A stretch of DNA of 36,360 nt from Palsa-948 sp964481195 (GCA_964481195.1 CAYZTB010000031.1:1-36360), one strand, 5' to 3'; shown: positions 1 to 9,137, counted from the stretch's first letter. The notes: generated by a model from the letters alone, not told the origin. Program-made: numbers and translations.

Positions 1-17
1 CCTTAAATATTTTTACT

Positions 18-698
18 ATGAATTCTTTCACCGAAGAAAATTACCTGAAAGCGATTTATAAAATCGCAGAGAACAGTAGTGGCAACATTGCTACCAACGA
101 CATTGCAAAACGATTAGATACCACAGCTGCTTCAGTTACGGATATGCTTAAGAAGCTAGCTAAGAAGAAGTATATTAAATACAAAAAATACAAAGGACTG
201 AACTTGACTGATTCGGGGAATAAAATTGCCTTAAGCATTATTCGAAAGCACCGGTTATGGGAAATGTTTTTGGTAAAGGTGTTAAAGTTTAAGTGGGACG
301 AAGTGCATGAGATCGCTGAGCAGATGGAGCATATTCGTTCCGAGAAATTAATTCAGCACATCGATAATGTTTTGAAGTATCCTAAGATCGATCCGCACGG
401 AGATCCCATTCCGGATGTGAATGGTAAGATGATGATATCTAAGGAAAAGTCGGTTCAGCTTTCTATGGTTAAAGAAGGTAAGCAATATGTGGTGACCGGT
501 GTGGTTGATCATTCCAAAGCCTTTTTGCAATTGTTAGATAAATCTGGAATAATCTTAGGTGGTAAACTAAAAGTTAAAGCAATTCAGCCCTATGATAAGT
601 CGCTTTCCATTCAGCTAAATAACAAGAAACATATTTTCATTAGTCATCAGATATCCAAAAACATATTAGTTTCCATTGGCGCTGGCAAGAAAAAATAA
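18..698 (+). CDS. mntR: DtxR/MntR-family metal-dependent transcriptional repressor
   Basis: Cytoplasmic repressor that binds DNA when loaded with Mn(II) or Fe(II) and normally controls metal uptake. The 226-residue protein has the family order: an N-terminal winged helix (about residues 1-65, beginning MNSFTEENYLKAIYKI), a helical metal-binding and dimerisation domain with the His/Glu-rich stretches HRLWEMF, DEVHEIAEQMEH and DPHGDPIP (about 75-135), and a C-terminal FeoA/SH3-like domain (about 150-226) ending in a basic tail. The downstream NRAMP transporter gene overlaps its last 23 bases in another frame, so the two are almost certainly co-transcribed and coupled in translation. That neighbour argues for manganese over iron, and for control of its own operon. 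The promoter is at or beyond the window edge. The family call is firm; metal specificity is inferred. Confidence 0.93.
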   Translation: MNSFTEENYLKAIYKIAENSSGNIATNDIAKRLDTTAASVTDMLKKLAKKKYIKYKKYKGLNLTDSGNKIALSIIRKHRLWEMFLVKVLKFKWDEVHEIAEQMEHIRSEKLIQHIDNVLKYPKIDPHGDPIPDVNGKMMISKEKSVQLSMVKEGKQYVVTGVVDHSKAFLQLLDKSGIILGGKLKVKAIQPYDKSLSIQLNNKKHIFISHQISKNILVSIGAGKKK

Positions 699-2586
699 TT
701 CAACAAAATCCTTAGATGAGGTTCACTCATCGGTAGATACTACGAAGTATTCAGGATTCTGGAAAAAGCTCTTTGCTTTTTTAGGACCTGCTTATTTGGT
801 TAGTGTAGGCTACATGGATCCAGGCAATTGGGCAACTGATTTAGCCGGTGGCAGCAAGTATGGGTATTCATTGCTATGGGTATTGTTGATGAGCAACTTG
901 ATGGCCTTGCTTTTACAGAGCTTAAGTTCGAGGTTAGGATTGGTTCGAGGAATGGATTTAGCACAAGCTTCCAAGGAAGCTTATCATCCCGTAATAAATT
1001 TTTTTAATTGGATTCTTTGCGAAGTTGCTATAGCAGCTATGGATCTTGCCGAAGTAATTGGCATGGCTATAGGACTTCAATTGTTATTTGATTTACCCTT
1101 GTTGTGGGGAGTGTCGATAACCGTGGTAGATACTGTTCTGATACTTTTTTTACAGCGTTACGGAATGCGCAAGATGGAAGCTTTTATCTTGGCACTTGTA
1201 GCCACCATTGGCATCGCTTTTATCTTTGAAATGATTTTTGCCAAGCCCGATGCTGGAGAGCTAGTGAAAGGTTTCATTCCATCCATTCCGGATTCAACAG
1301 CCTTATATATCGCTATAGGAATTATAGGAGCTACCGTGATGCCGCACAATCTTTACTTGCATTCTGCACTCGTGCAAACTCGTAAATATGAAAGAACAAA
1401 AGAAGGAATTAAATCCGCCATTAAATTCAACTTTATAGATACTACGATAGCACTCAACATGGCGTTTTTTGTAAATGCTGCAATTTTAGTTCTAGCAGCT
1501 TCGGCTTTTTACAAAACAGGCATGTACGAAGTAGGGGAGATTCAAGATGCGCATAAATTACTGGAAGGAGTGTTAGGAACAAAGTTTGCTCCAATTCTAT
1601 TTGCTGTTGCACTTATTGCTGCCGGACAAAGCTCTACGCTAACAGGAACATTATCTGGGCAAATAGTAATGGAAGGTTATTTGAATTTGCGTTTACAACC
1701 TTGGCTGCGCAGGTTAATAACCCGCCTCTTAGCTATTATACCTGCTTTTATTGCGTTAAGTATTTATGGCGAAGAAAGTACCGGAGAATTATTAATTCTT
1801 AGTCAGGTAATTTTGAGTTTGCAGCTTGGCTTTGCGGTTATTCCTCTCATTCATTTTACGAGTGATAAAGTTAAGATGGGAGACTTTGCTATAAAGCCTT
1901 GGGTAAAAGTTTGCGCCTGGCTAACGGCAGGAATTATTGTTGTGTTAAATGTAAAATTAGTCATTGATACCATTATGGAGTGGGTAGATACGTTAGCGAA
2001 TCCAATGCCTATTTATCTTATTGTGATTCCCGTTACAGCAGCAGCAGGCGTCTTATTACTTTACATCACCTTTGCTCCTTTATTTAAGCAAAAAGAAAAA
2101 TTGGATTCTATAACTCCGCATGGAGAGCAAAAGCAGTTGCTCATTCCGCAGGACTTGGCTTATCCTACCGAAAGTCGTTACAAACGTATAGCAGTTACTG
2201 TCGATTTTTCATTTGCAGATTCCAATGCCATTGTTGAGGCTTTGAAGCAGGGTGGGAGCAATGCAGAGTATGTGCTTATTCACGTGGTTGAAACTGCAGG
2301 CGCTTTACTGATGCGTGAAGATATTGGCGATCATGAAACAACATCAGATGAAGCAGGTCTTGGTAAATATTTAGTGCAGATGAAAGCGCTTGGGCTAAAA
2401 GCTACATCAAAGCTTGGATATGGAAATCCAAAGTTCTCGATTCCGGATCTTGTTTTGGAGTCTAATGTAGATTTATTAGTGATGGGTGCGCACGGACATA
2501 AAACCCTTCAAGATCTAGCTTTTGGAACTACCTTGGAAGCTGTAAGGCATAGCGTAAAAGTTCCGGTAATGATTGTCCGAGATTAG
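676..2586 (+). CDS. mntH: NRAMP-family Mn2+ transporter fused to a C-terminal universal stress (UspA) domain
   Basis: Inner-membrane proton-coupled divalent metal importer, probably for manganese. The 636-residue protein carries the two metal-site signatures of NRAMP proteins: DPGN in the first membrane helix (residues 48-51) and MPHN in the sixth (222-225). About eleven hydrophobic segments run to roughly residue 465. From about residue 502 (YKRIAVTVDF) to the end is a UspA domain with the ATP-binding pattern G-2x-G-9x-G-T (GAHGH then FGTT). The start must be the TTG at 676: an in-frame TAG lies at 667-669 and the only codons between cannot start. It overlaps mntR by 23 bases, and the stop overlaps the convergent EamA gene by 4 bases. 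NRAMP-Usp fusions are known in Bacteroidota; that the Usp domain senses nucleotides or stress to gate transport is inference. Confidence 0.93.
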   Translation: MALARKNNSTKSLDEVHSSVDTTKYSGFWKKLFAFLGPAYLVSVGYMDPGNWATDLAGGSKYGYSLLWVLLMSNLMALLLQSLSSRLGLVRGMDLAQASKEAYHPVINFFNWILCEVAIAAMDLAEVIGMAIGLQLLFDLPLLWGVSITVVDTVLILFLQRYGMRKMEAFILALVATIGIAFIFEMIFAKPDAGELVKGFIPSIPDSTALYIAIGIIGATVMPHNLYLHSALVQTRKYERTKEGIKSAIKFNFIDTTIALNMAFFVNAAILVLAASAFYKTGMYEVGEIQDAHKLLEGVLGTKFAPILFAVALIAAGQSSTLTGTLSGQIVMEGYLNLRLQPWLRRLITRLLAIIPAFIALSIYGEESTGELLILSQVILSLQLGFAVIPLIHFTSDKVKMGDFAIKPWVKVCAWLTAGIIVVLNVKLVIDTIMEWVDTLANPMPIYLIVIPVTAAAGVLLLYITFAPLFKQKEKLDSITPHGEQKQLLIPQDLAYPTESRYKRIAVTVDFSFADSNAIVEALKQGGSNAEYVLIHVVETAGALLMREDIGDHETTSDEAGLGKYLVQMKALGLKATSKLGYGNPKFSIPDLVLESNVDLLVMGAHGHKTLQDLAFGTTLEAVRHSVKVPVMIVRD

Positions 2587-3473
2587 GTAGTTTTCTTACT
2601 CTGATTTCTATTCACTAGATACACACCAAAAAGGATAACTCCGATTGATCCTATTTGTCTAATTGAGATAATTTCTCCGTCAAAAATCCCCCACATAATT
2701 GCTACTATTGGTATTAGATAAGTTACTGAGGATGAGAATAATGTACCTGTGTTCTTAACTAATAAGTTAAATAGCATTACGGATAAGGCGGTGCCTCCAA
2801 TTGCAAGTATGCAAATGTACCCTAAGCTATTCCAAAATTGTGGGTGTTCAATGGCTGCATTGATATCAGTTGTGAGTAAATAAATGCCTCCGAATGGACC
2901 TACAAGCATGATGGCCCAACAGGCAGTTGTAATGGAATGATAGTTTGAGGCATATCTTCTAATTAAGTTTACACTTATGCCGTAAAATACGGTTGCTAAA
3001 ATCACATATCCTCCATAACTAATATTTGTTCCAAGGAGAGAAGTGTTTTCTGGAATTAATAACCCAACAGCTCCAATTAGTCCAATTACAATTCCAATAA
3101 TCTTATTTGTTTGTGTTTTTGCTTGAAAGAAAAGTATACCTACTATCAGGGTGAAAAATGGAGTAAGTGCATTTAACATTCCAGTGAGCGAAGAACTAAT
3201 CCCTGTTTCTGCAGCTGTAAAAAGAAAAGCGGGAATAAAATTTCCAAAAAGTCCAATTCCTAAAAATTTTGACCAGTCTTTAAGGTCTGATAATTTAACA
3301 TACTTGAATGCAAAGGGTATTACAAAAATAAATGCAATAAACATTCTTAATGCCGCTACTTGTGAAGATGAGAATACTTCAAGCCCTCTTTTCATCAATA
3401 TAAATGAACTTCCCCAGGTGATAGCAAGCAAAATTAGAATAAACCAATTCCAAAACTTCGTGTTAAAATTCAT
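2583..3473 (-). CDS. EamA/DMT-superfamily transporter (RhaT/YdcZ-like exporter)
   Basis: Integral inner-membrane protein of 296 residues with ten predicted helices arranged as two EamA repeats (about residues 8-140 and 150-290), the usual length and layout of drug/metabolite transporters. The start of the family is clear in WFILILLAITWGSSFILMKR and the second repeat begins near YGGYVILATVFYG. The substrate cannot be told: relatives export amino acids, nucleosides, riboflavin or organic compounds. It converges on mntH, and the two stop codons overlap (4 bases shared), with no terminator between. The start is the first ATG of the frame, followed upstream by 260 AT-rich non-coding bases shared with the divergent M28 peptidase gene. 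Confidence 0.9.
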   Translation of the reverse strand: MNFNTKFWNWFILILLAITWGSSFILMKRGLEVFSSSQVAALRMFIAFIFVIPFAFKYVKLSDLKDWSKFLGIGLFGNFIPAFLFTAAETGISSSLTGMLNALTPFFTLIVGILFFQAKTQTNKIIGIVIGLIGAVGLLIPENTSLLGTNISYGGYVILATVFYGISVNLIRRYASNYHSITTACWAIMLVGPFGGIYLLTTDINAAIEHPQFWNSLGYICILAIGGTALSVMLFNLLVKNTGTLFSSSVTYLIPIVAIMWGIFDGEIISIRQIGSIGVILFGVYLVNRNQSKKTT

Positions 3474-3733
3474 AAAATGTGAATGTACTAACTTAATTAA
3501 ACGCTATTTTTTGAAACCTAACAATAAAAATAGATGCTTATTTTTTACAAAAATCAACTATTATATGTAAAAAAGCCTCAAAAAGACAATTTTTTACAAT
3601 ACCCCACCTTTTTATAAGTAATTCATAGTTTATAAATACAACGAAAATAATTTTGAAATTAATTATTTTATTCCGTACTTCGATATGGTCGTAGTGAATA
3701 GAATTGATTATTAATAATTACTAATCTATTTTT

Positions 3734-4891
3734 ATGAAGAAATTATTTACTCTTTCTCTTTCAATTTTTCTTTCAGTATTTGGGTTCTCGCAAACAGTGA
3801 GCTCACTTATTAGTCAGGTTTCAAAAACTGGCGTGATTCAAACGGTTAAAGATCTTTCTGGAGAAAACCCAACGGTGGTTGAAGGATCTACTGTAACAAT
3901 CAAAAATAGAGTAAGCTCTAAAGGCAACAATGTTGCAGCCAGCTACATCAAAGAGCATTTGAATTCATATGGCATTACTGCTGTAGAAGTAAACTATAGC
4001 TCTGGTGGACGAAATATTGTAGCTACAAAAACGGGAGCACTTTATCCCACAAAAAAATTTGTTATCTGTGCGCATTACGATGCTGTAAGTGATTATGGAG
4101 CTGATGATAACGCAAGTGGAGTAGCAGCGGTATTAGAAGCTGCAAGAATAATGTCAAATTATACTTTTGAATACACTGTAGTATTTGCTTTATGGGACGA
4201 AGAGGAAATTGGTTTATATGGAGCAAAAAACTATGCTTCTACTGCGAAACAAAATGGCGATAATATTATTGCAGTGGTAAATATGGATATGATTGGATAC
4301 GATGGAGATAATGATAAGCGCTTTGATATTGATGTTCGGAACATTGCTAACTCCTATCAAATTAAAAATGATTTATTGAGTGTTGTTTCTACCCATGGAT
4401 TAAATTTAACTGGTTTTGTTGTAGACCCAGGTACCCTTGATAGCGATCACTCTGCTTTTTGGACACAAGGTTACTCAGCTGTATTATTAGGCGAAGCCTG
4501 GTCTAAAAACGATATTACGCCAGGTTACCATTCCTCGAACGATAGACTTAGCTATTTCAATACGGATTATTTTTATAACATGGTGAAGTTAGCGGTAGGG
4601 TACATTGTTACCAAAGCTGTTCTTATGAACGGAACAGGAGTAAACAATATTGACTTCCCTAAAGCTTCTGTTTATCCTAATCCAGTACAGAATAATCTTC
4701 ATGTAGATTTAGAAAAGGAGTTTGTAGGTAAGATAGTCTTGTTAAATATGTTAGGCGAAGAAATCTACAAACAAGATATTCAAAGTGCTGCTATCGAATT
4801 AAATATGGAAAGTTATGTTAGTGGACTTTATTTTATGCAATTAATTGGAATTAAAGAAAAGGGACCAGTATTGAAAGTGTTAAAAGAATAG
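3734..4891 (+). CDS. Secreted M28-family zinc aminopeptidase with T9SS type A sorting domain
   Basis: Extracellular metallo-aminopeptidase of 385 residues. A Sec signal peptide (MKKLFTLSLSIFLSVFGFSQ) precedes an M28 catalytic domain (about 45-300) with the di-zinc ligands in order: AHYDAV (His114, Asp116), the bridging Asp in GADDNASG (about 124-129), the catalytic Glu pair in LWDEEE (155-158), Asp in NMDMIGYD, and His in DSDHSAFW. The last 75 residues form a Por-type C-terminal sorting domain: it begins ASVYPNPVQNNLHVDL, contains GLYFMQL, and ends in a basic VLKVLKE. This sends the protein through the type IX system for release or attachment at the cell surface. It is a single-gene unit followed by a strong hairpin terminator. 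Substrate specificity is not visible. Confidence 0.93.
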   Translation: MKKLFTLSLSIFLSVFGFSQTVSSLISQVSKTGVIQTVKDLSGENPTVVEGSTVTIKNRVSSKGNNVAASYIKEHLNSYGITAVEVNYSSGGRNIVATKTGALYPTKKFVICAHYDAVSDYGADDNASGVAAVLEAARIMSNYTFEYTVVFALWDEEEIGLYGAKNYASTAKQNGDNIIAVVNMDMIGYDGDNDKRFDIDVRNIANSYQIKNDLLSVVSTHGLNLTGFVVDPGTLDSDHSAFWTQGYSAVLLGEAWSKNDITPGYHSSNDRLSYFNTDYFYNMVKLAVGYIVTKAVLMNGTGVNNIDFPKASVYPNPVQNNLHVDLEKEFVGKIVLLNMLGEEIYKQDIQSAAIELNMESYVSGLYFMQLIGIKEKGPVLKVLKE

Positions 4892-4921
4892 TTGCTTGGC
4901 TTTTTATAGTCTTGTTTTTTG

Positions 4922-4953
4922 AAAAAACGCAGCATGTTGCTGCGTTTTTTTTT
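4922..4953 (+). terminator. Intrinsic terminator after the M28 peptidase gene
   Basis: A perfect 13-bp stem (4922-4934 pairs with 4938-4950; core ACGCAGCA / TGCTGCGT) with a 3-base loop and a T tract running to 4953, 30 bases after the peptidase stop codon. The A-rich left arm means it could also work on the opposite strand. Confidence 0.88.
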
Positions 4954-5039
4954 ACAAGAAAACAGAGTTGGTGTTTGTTGTATTTTTTGCTTCCTTTGAC
5001 TGAATAATAATATTCAACTAATAATAATAAAATCTTTTT

Positions 5040-6860
5040 ATGAGTATTAAATATCTTTATTTTTTAGTATCATTAATTTTATTTTTTTCATTCTCTTGTA
5101 TCGATCCAGATAATATTAAAACAGAATCAACAGGTGTTGATAGTGCTGAAGTTGCACATCTAAACATATGGCTAAATGAAATATTTGAAAGAAACCTCAT
5201 GGACTCTCCTGAGTTTTTATCTCAACTAGGGAGAAAGGATAGGCAGCATGAATTAGATGATATATCTGAAGAGCATAGCCTCCTTAAATTGGAAGCTGCA
5301 AAAAATGATTTAGTAGCGTTGCAGAAATTTTCTACAGAAAAATTGGATGAACAAAGTTTATTGTCTTACCGATTGTTTAAAAGAAAGCTTGAACGAGAAA
5401 TTAATTATTCAAATTACAGACACTATGATTATCCTGTAAATCAAATGCACGGAATGCAATCTGAACTACCTTCTTTTATGCTGAATAAACACGTAGTAGA
5501 TAATAAAGAAGATGCTTTGGCTTACGTTAGTAGGTTAAATCTTTTCAAATCTCATTTTGATAAGCTTATCTACAATTTAAAAATTAGAGAAGATAAAAGC
5601 ATCATTCCTCCAAAATTTGTTTTTGCACATTTATACAATGATTGTAAAAACATTATGGGTGATACTAAAAATATAGGAGAAAATATTTTTATTAAAGATT
5701 TGAAAGGCAAAATGAACAAAACAACATTATCTGAAATAGAAAAAAGGGAAGTATTAATAAATGCTGAATCAGCTGTAAGAGAATCTGTAATTGTAGGTTA
5801 TACAAATTTAATGAATTATTTAGTTATGCTTGAAAAGAAAGCAACAGCTGAGGATGGTGTTTGGAAATTTAAAGACGGAGAAAACTTCTATAAATACAGG
5901 CTTGAAGAAATTACAACCACCAAATTGTCGGGTGAAGAGATTTTTAACACAGGCATGGCAGAAGTGGAAAGAATTCATCAAGAAATGAAAGTGATCATGC
6001 ACAAAGTAAAATTTGTAGGCACATTAAAAGAGTTTTTTAAATTCATGAAAGATGATAAGCAGTTTTATTATGCAGATGGTAAAGAGGGGAAAAATAAGAT
6101 GATTGCAGGTTATCAAACTATAGTGGATAGCATGGAAGCGCATTTAGATGAAGTATTCTATACTAAACCGGAGGCCAAGATGGAAGTGAAAGCAGTGGAG
6201 GAGTGGAGAGAGAAATCTGCTGGCAAAGCATTTTATGAAATTGGTACTCCAAATGGCTCTCGTAAAGGAGCTTTTTATGCAAACCTTTATAAGATGGCTG
6301 ATATGCCAACCTATGAAATGGAGGCTTTAGCGTATCACGAAGGAATTCCAGGACATCATATGCAGGGCACCATTGCTCAAGAGCTTAAATATGTACCCGA
6401 ATTCAGAAAGTACACGCATTATACTTCCTACAGCGAAGGTTGGGGGCTTTATTGCGAGTTGCTGCCAAAGGAGATGGGCTTTTACAAAGATCCTTATTCG
6501 GATTTTGGTAGGCTAGCTATGGAGCTTTGGAGAGCTTGTCGTTTAATAGTTGATACAGGAATACATCAAAAAAAATGGACGCGCGAAGAGGCTATTAAGT
6601 TTCTGATGGACAATACCCCCAATACAGAAAACTCATGCACAAAAGCTATTGAACGTTACATCGTAATGCCCGGACAAGCAACTGCATATAAAGTGGGCAT
6701 GTTACATATTCTTAAAATGCGTGAGAAGGCTAAAAATGCATTAGGTGCTAATTTCGATATTAAAAAGTTTCACGATATCTTTCTGCGTTCGGGCGGGGTG
6801 CCACTTGATTTTTTTGAAGAAGAAATTGATAAGTGGATTTCAGCTTTTTCAAATAACTAA
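5040..6860 (+). CDS. DUF885 lipoprotein, putative zinc metallopeptidase
   Basis: Predicted envelope lipoprotein of 606 residues. The signal peptide ends in a lipobox (FSFSC, lipidated Cys20). The rest matches the DUF885 family in length and in its C-terminal signature HEGIPGHH (His433-His440) followed by MQG and, further on, YSEGWGLYCE; this is a gluzincin-like zinc site with the downstream Glu as likely third ligand. Proteins of this family are thought to act as peptidases in the periplasm or at the cell surface, but activity is rarely shown. It stands alone, 148 bases after the M28 peptidase and its terminator, and 66 bases before smpB. No good promoter match was found just upstream. Confidence 0.88.
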   Translation: MSIKYLYFLVSLILFFSFSCIDPDNIKTESTGVDSAEVAHLNIWLNEIFERNLMDSPEFLSQLGRKDRQHELDDISEEHSLLKLEAAKNDLVALQKFSTEKLDEQSLLSYRLFKRKLEREINYSNYRHYDYPVNQMHGMQSELPSFMLNKHVVDNKEDALAYVSRLNLFKSHFDKLIYNLKIREDKSIIPPKFVFAHLYNDCKNIMGDTKNIGENIFIKDLKGKMNKTTLSEIEKREVLINAESAVRESVIVGYTNLMNYLVMLEKKATAEDGVWKFKDGENFYKYRLEEITTTKLSGEEIFNTGMAEVERIHQEMKVIMHKVKFVGTLKEFFKFMKDDKQFYYADGKEGKNKMIAGYQTIVDSMEAHLDEVFYTKPEAKMEVKAVEEWREKSAGKAFYEIGTPNGSRKGAFYANLYKMADMPTYEMEALAYHEGIPGHHMQGTIAQELKYVPEFRKYTHYTSYSEGWGLYCELLPKEMGFYKDPYSDFGRLAMELWRACRLIVDTGIHQKKWTREEAIKFLMDNTPNTENSCTKAIERYIVMPGQATAYKVGMLHILKMREKAKNALGANFDIKKFHDIFLRSGGVPLDFFEEEIDKWISAFSNN

Positions 6861-6910
6861 GCCAGCGTTGTATGCAATAGTTGCCAAAAGCTATTAATCA
6901 ATTCATCTAT

Positions 6911-6918
6911 TACCTTTG
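6911..6918 (+). promoter_or_regulatory. Candidate -7 box for smpB
   Basis: TACCTTTG matches the Bacteroidota -7 consensus TAnnTTTG exactly. It ends only 8 bases before the smpB ATG, so transcription from here would give a nearly leaderless mRNA. No -33 TTG lies at the usual 17-23 base spacing (the nearest, 6881-6883, is 27 bases away), so this is tentative. Confidence 0.4.
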
Positions 6919-6926
6919 TTGTTAAT

Positions 6927-7376
6927 ATGAGCAACGCTACGATAGATATTAGAAACCGCAGAGCTTCCTTTGAATATACGTTTATTGAAAAATATACTGC
7001 AGGAATTGTATTGAAGGGTTCTGAAATAAAATCAATTAGAGAAGGGAAAGCTACGATTAATGATGCGCATTGTATTTTGCATGGCGGAGAACTTTTTCTG
7101 AAAGGAATGCACATTGCAGAATATAAAAATGCCGGTGAGTTTGGTCACCTTCCAACATCCGATCGCAAACTATTGCTTACTAAAAAGGAGTTAAAAAACA
7201 TTGAAGATGCGATGCGAAACAAAGGGCTTACGATTATTCCGCTACACATGTTTCAAAGTAAAAAAGGTTTTGCAAAAATTGAAATTGCTGTAGCAAAAGG
7301 AAAAAAAATACACGACAAGCGCGACACGATTAAGAAGAGGGAATCGGATAGGGAAATAAGAAGAGACTATAAATAA
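6927..7376 (+). CDS. smpB: SsrA-binding protein SmpB
   Basis: Partner of tmRNA in rescuing stalled ribosomes. It binds the tRNA-like domain of SsrA, and its C-terminal tail enters the mRNA channel. At 149 residues it is the family's usual length. Recognisable conserved segments are NRRASFEYTFIEKYTAGIVL, KGSEIKSIREGKA, the strand LFLKGMHIAEYK, and the basic tail KGKKIHDKRDTIKKRESDRE. It is a single gene followed by a long palindromic terminator that it shares with the convergent outer-membrane protein gene. The tmRNA gene itself is not in this window. Confidence 0.97.
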   Translation: MSNATIDIRNRRASFEYTFIEKYTAGIVLKGSEIKSIREGKATINDAHCILHGGELFLKGMHIAEYKNAGEFGHLPTSDRKLLLTKKELKNIEDAMRNKGLTIIPLHMFQSKKGFAKIEIAVAKGKKIHDKRDTIKKRESDREIRRDYK

Positions 7377-7406
7377 AAAAACCTGACGAATTCGTCAGGT
7401 TTTTTT
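7375..7406. terminator. Bidirectional terminator between smpB and the convergent barrel gene
   Basis: A perfect 32-base palindrome centred on an EcoRI-like GAATTC (core CCTGACGAATTCGTCAGG) flanked by seven A on the left and seven T on the right. It starts in the smpB stop codon and lies 20 bases from the end of the opposing gene, so it should stop transcription from both sides. Confidence 0.92.
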
Positions 7407-7425
7407 ATTTAACAATAAACAAAAC

Positions 7426-8313
7426 TTAGAAATGCAAAGTAAGATTCAATGATGCGGTAGGAATCATCTGAGTTCCATTTACATCAGTATCTATACCAAA
7501 GGTGCTCTTCTTACCGGTTTTAGTTGTAGTAGTCTTTACAGCTGGGGTAGGCGCTGCAGCGTTCCAACTTTCAGTTGTTACTTCACCTTCGCCAGTGCTG
7601 TTCATTCCAACTCCCCAACCAAACTCAGCTCCAACAGCCATTTTTGGGAAAATGAAATATTCAGCTCCAATAAATCCACGTAGACCAAGCATGAATGTGC
7701 TTCCTGCTTTGTTCTCCGTAGTTCTGCTTCCTGCTGAACCACTTACAATTGGTGACCAAGCTGTAGTAGCTGTAGGACTGGTGTTAGTAGTAGTAAAGCC
7801 ATTACCATACGTGTAAGTGCTTTTTCCTCCACCAATTCCAAACATAAACATACCACCATAAAACCCTTGAAGACGAGTTTTGCCTTTTCTCATTTCATAT
7901 CCAGCTCCCAATACAATATTGTTGTAGGATGCTTTCCATGAATCATTAACAGTAGCAGTAGATAGTGGGTCCGCAACAAGAGCAGCATCATCAACAACAT
8001 AGTTATTGGTAGTTGTAGATCCAAATCCAAGACGAACCATTGCTCTGTATGCCGTTTTCTCATCTATAAACAGTTTACCAGTAATAGCTAGCGGAGTGCC
8101 TGGGTAGCCAAACGTAGGAGATGCATTTGCTACATTTCCATTTAGCATATTGCCTAAATAATTCAATACAGGCACAGCGTTAATGCTAATTGCCCAATCA
8201 TCTGCTTCAGGAAGGATTGCCTCGCCTTTTTTGGAAGTCATTCCTCCCGATTCTTGTGCAAATACACCTGTTACAACAAGTGCAAAAATCATTGACATAA
8301 TTGTTTTTTTCAT
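7426..8313 (-). CDS. Outer-membrane beta-barrel protein
   Basis: Predicted outer-membrane protein of 295 residues. A Sec signal peptide (MKKTIMSMIFALVVTGVFAQ) is followed by alternating amphipathic strands separated by glycine turns and long, Thr/Asn/Ser-rich loops (for example about residues 165-200), and the sequence ends in an aromatic residue (LNLTLHF), a typical barrel C-terminus. This fits a small porin or OmpA-barrel-like family with no added domain; function is unknown. It has its own promoter (8365-8399) and a bidirectional terminator downstream, so it is a single-gene unit. Confidence 0.82.
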   Translation of the reverse strand: MKKTIMSMIFALVVTGVFAQESGGMTSKKGEAILPEADDWAISINAVPVLNYLGNMLNGNVANASPTFGYPGTPLAITGKLFIDEKTAYRAMVRLGFGSTTTNNYVVDDAALVADPLSTATVNDSWKASYNNIVLGAGYEMRKGKTRLQGFYGGMFMFGIGGGKSTYTYGNGFTTTNTSPTATTAWSPIVSGSAGSRTTENKAGSTFMLGLRGFIGAEYFIFPKMAVGAEFGWGVGMNSTGEGEVTTESWNAAAPTPAVKTTTTKTGKKSTFGIDTDVNGTQMIPTASLNLTLHF

Positions 8314-8364
8314 AATTGTTTTTTTATTTCATCTTAATATTTCATCAAGATGAAGGTTCATTTG

Positions 8365-8399
8365 CAAATCTACCTATATGAAAAGCAATAATCAGCAAA
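8365..8399 (-). promoter_or_regulatory. Promoter of the outer-membrane barrel gene
   Basis: Read on the minus strand, a TTTG -33 element (8399-8396) and a perfect -7 element TAGATTTG (8372-8365) are separated by 23 bases, within the spacing reported for Bacteroidota. Transcription would start near 8359, leaving a leader of about 45 bases that is A-rich just ahead of the ATG and has no Shine-Dalgarno site. This is the most complete promoter seen in the window. Confidence 0.7.
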
Positions 8400-8471
8400 G
8401 GGTTATGTTGTTATTAACAGCTATTTGTTAAAGAGCCTTAAATAGACTAATAAAAAACGAAAAAAGTCAAG

Positions 8472-9137
8472 CTATCGATTCTTTTCTGTCAATAAAGGAA
8501 CAAACCTGAACATCCCATGACTATTCGAGATATATTCAACATCAGACACTTTATCAATTAATAGCATTTCTTGAGAATCTCCTTCGCCAACTGGAATAAC
8601 TAATTTTCCGCCAACTTTTAGCTGTTTTTTTAATGGTTCAGGAATAAATGGTGCACCTGCAGTAACAATAACTTTGTCAAAAGGAGCAAAAGCTTCAAGT
8701 CCTATGTAGCCATCACCGTAAAACATTTTGGGGTTATATCCAATCTGCGGTAATAAAAATTTTGTTTTATCGTATAGCTCTTTTTGTCTTTCAATAGAAA
8801 ACACCCTGGCTCCAACCTCCATTAATATACATGTTTGATAGCCACTACCTGTTCCAATTTCAAGAACTTTATCTCCAGGTTTAATTTCTAATAGTTCGGT
8901 TTGCTTGGCAACGGTATATGGTTGAGAAATGGTTTGCCCTGCAGCAATTGGGAAAGCTAAATCTTCGTAAGCCCGGTTAATAAATGCCGTATTAAAAAAG
9001 ATATGCCTTTTGACTTTTCCTATTGCTTGAATTACATTTTTATCTGTAATGCCTTTTTTGATAAGCTCTTTCACAAGCCTTTCTCTAAGTCCTTGGTGTA
9101 TGGGTTCGTCTTTTAATTGGCTGGGAGAAATTGACAT
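8472..9137 (-). CDS. pcm: Protein-L-isoaspartate O-methyltransferase
   Basis: Repairs aged proteins by methylating L-isoaspartyl residues with S-adenosylmethionine. The reading frame shows GQTISQPYTVAKQTELL (substrate-side motif), the SAM-binding motif VLEIGTGSGYQT, then FDKVIVTAGAPFIPEPLKKQLK and GGKLVIPVG, all typical of Pcm. The frame is open up to 9173, but I prefer the ATG at 9137 (MSISPSQLKDEP, 221 residues). The upstream ATG lies inside a perfect -7 box on this strand (9174-9167), so it would precede the transcript start, and the extra 12 residues are not family-like. Divergent from the Gfo/Idh gene, with overlapping promoters. Confidence 0.93.
   Translation of the reverse strand: MSISPSQLKDEPIHQGLRERLVKELIKKGITDKNVIQAIGKVKRHIFFNTAFINRAYEDLAFPIAAGQTISQPYTVAKQTELLEIKPGDKVLEIGTGSGYQTCILMEVGARVFSIERQKELYDKTKFLLPQIGYNPKMFYGDGYIGLEAFAPFDKVIVTAGAPFIPEPLKKQLKVGGKLVIPVGEGDSQEMLLIDKVSDVEYISNSHGMFRFVPLLTEKNR

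Noticed and set aside
3151..3570. 139-codon plus-strand ORF across the EamA gene
   Set aside because: Antisense shadow of a clear membrane transporter gene; composition is unlike a protein and there is no start context.
7502..7816. 104-codon plus-strand ORF opposite the outer-membrane barrel gene
   Set aside because: Mirror of Thr/Ala/Gly-rich barrel codons; no signal or motif.
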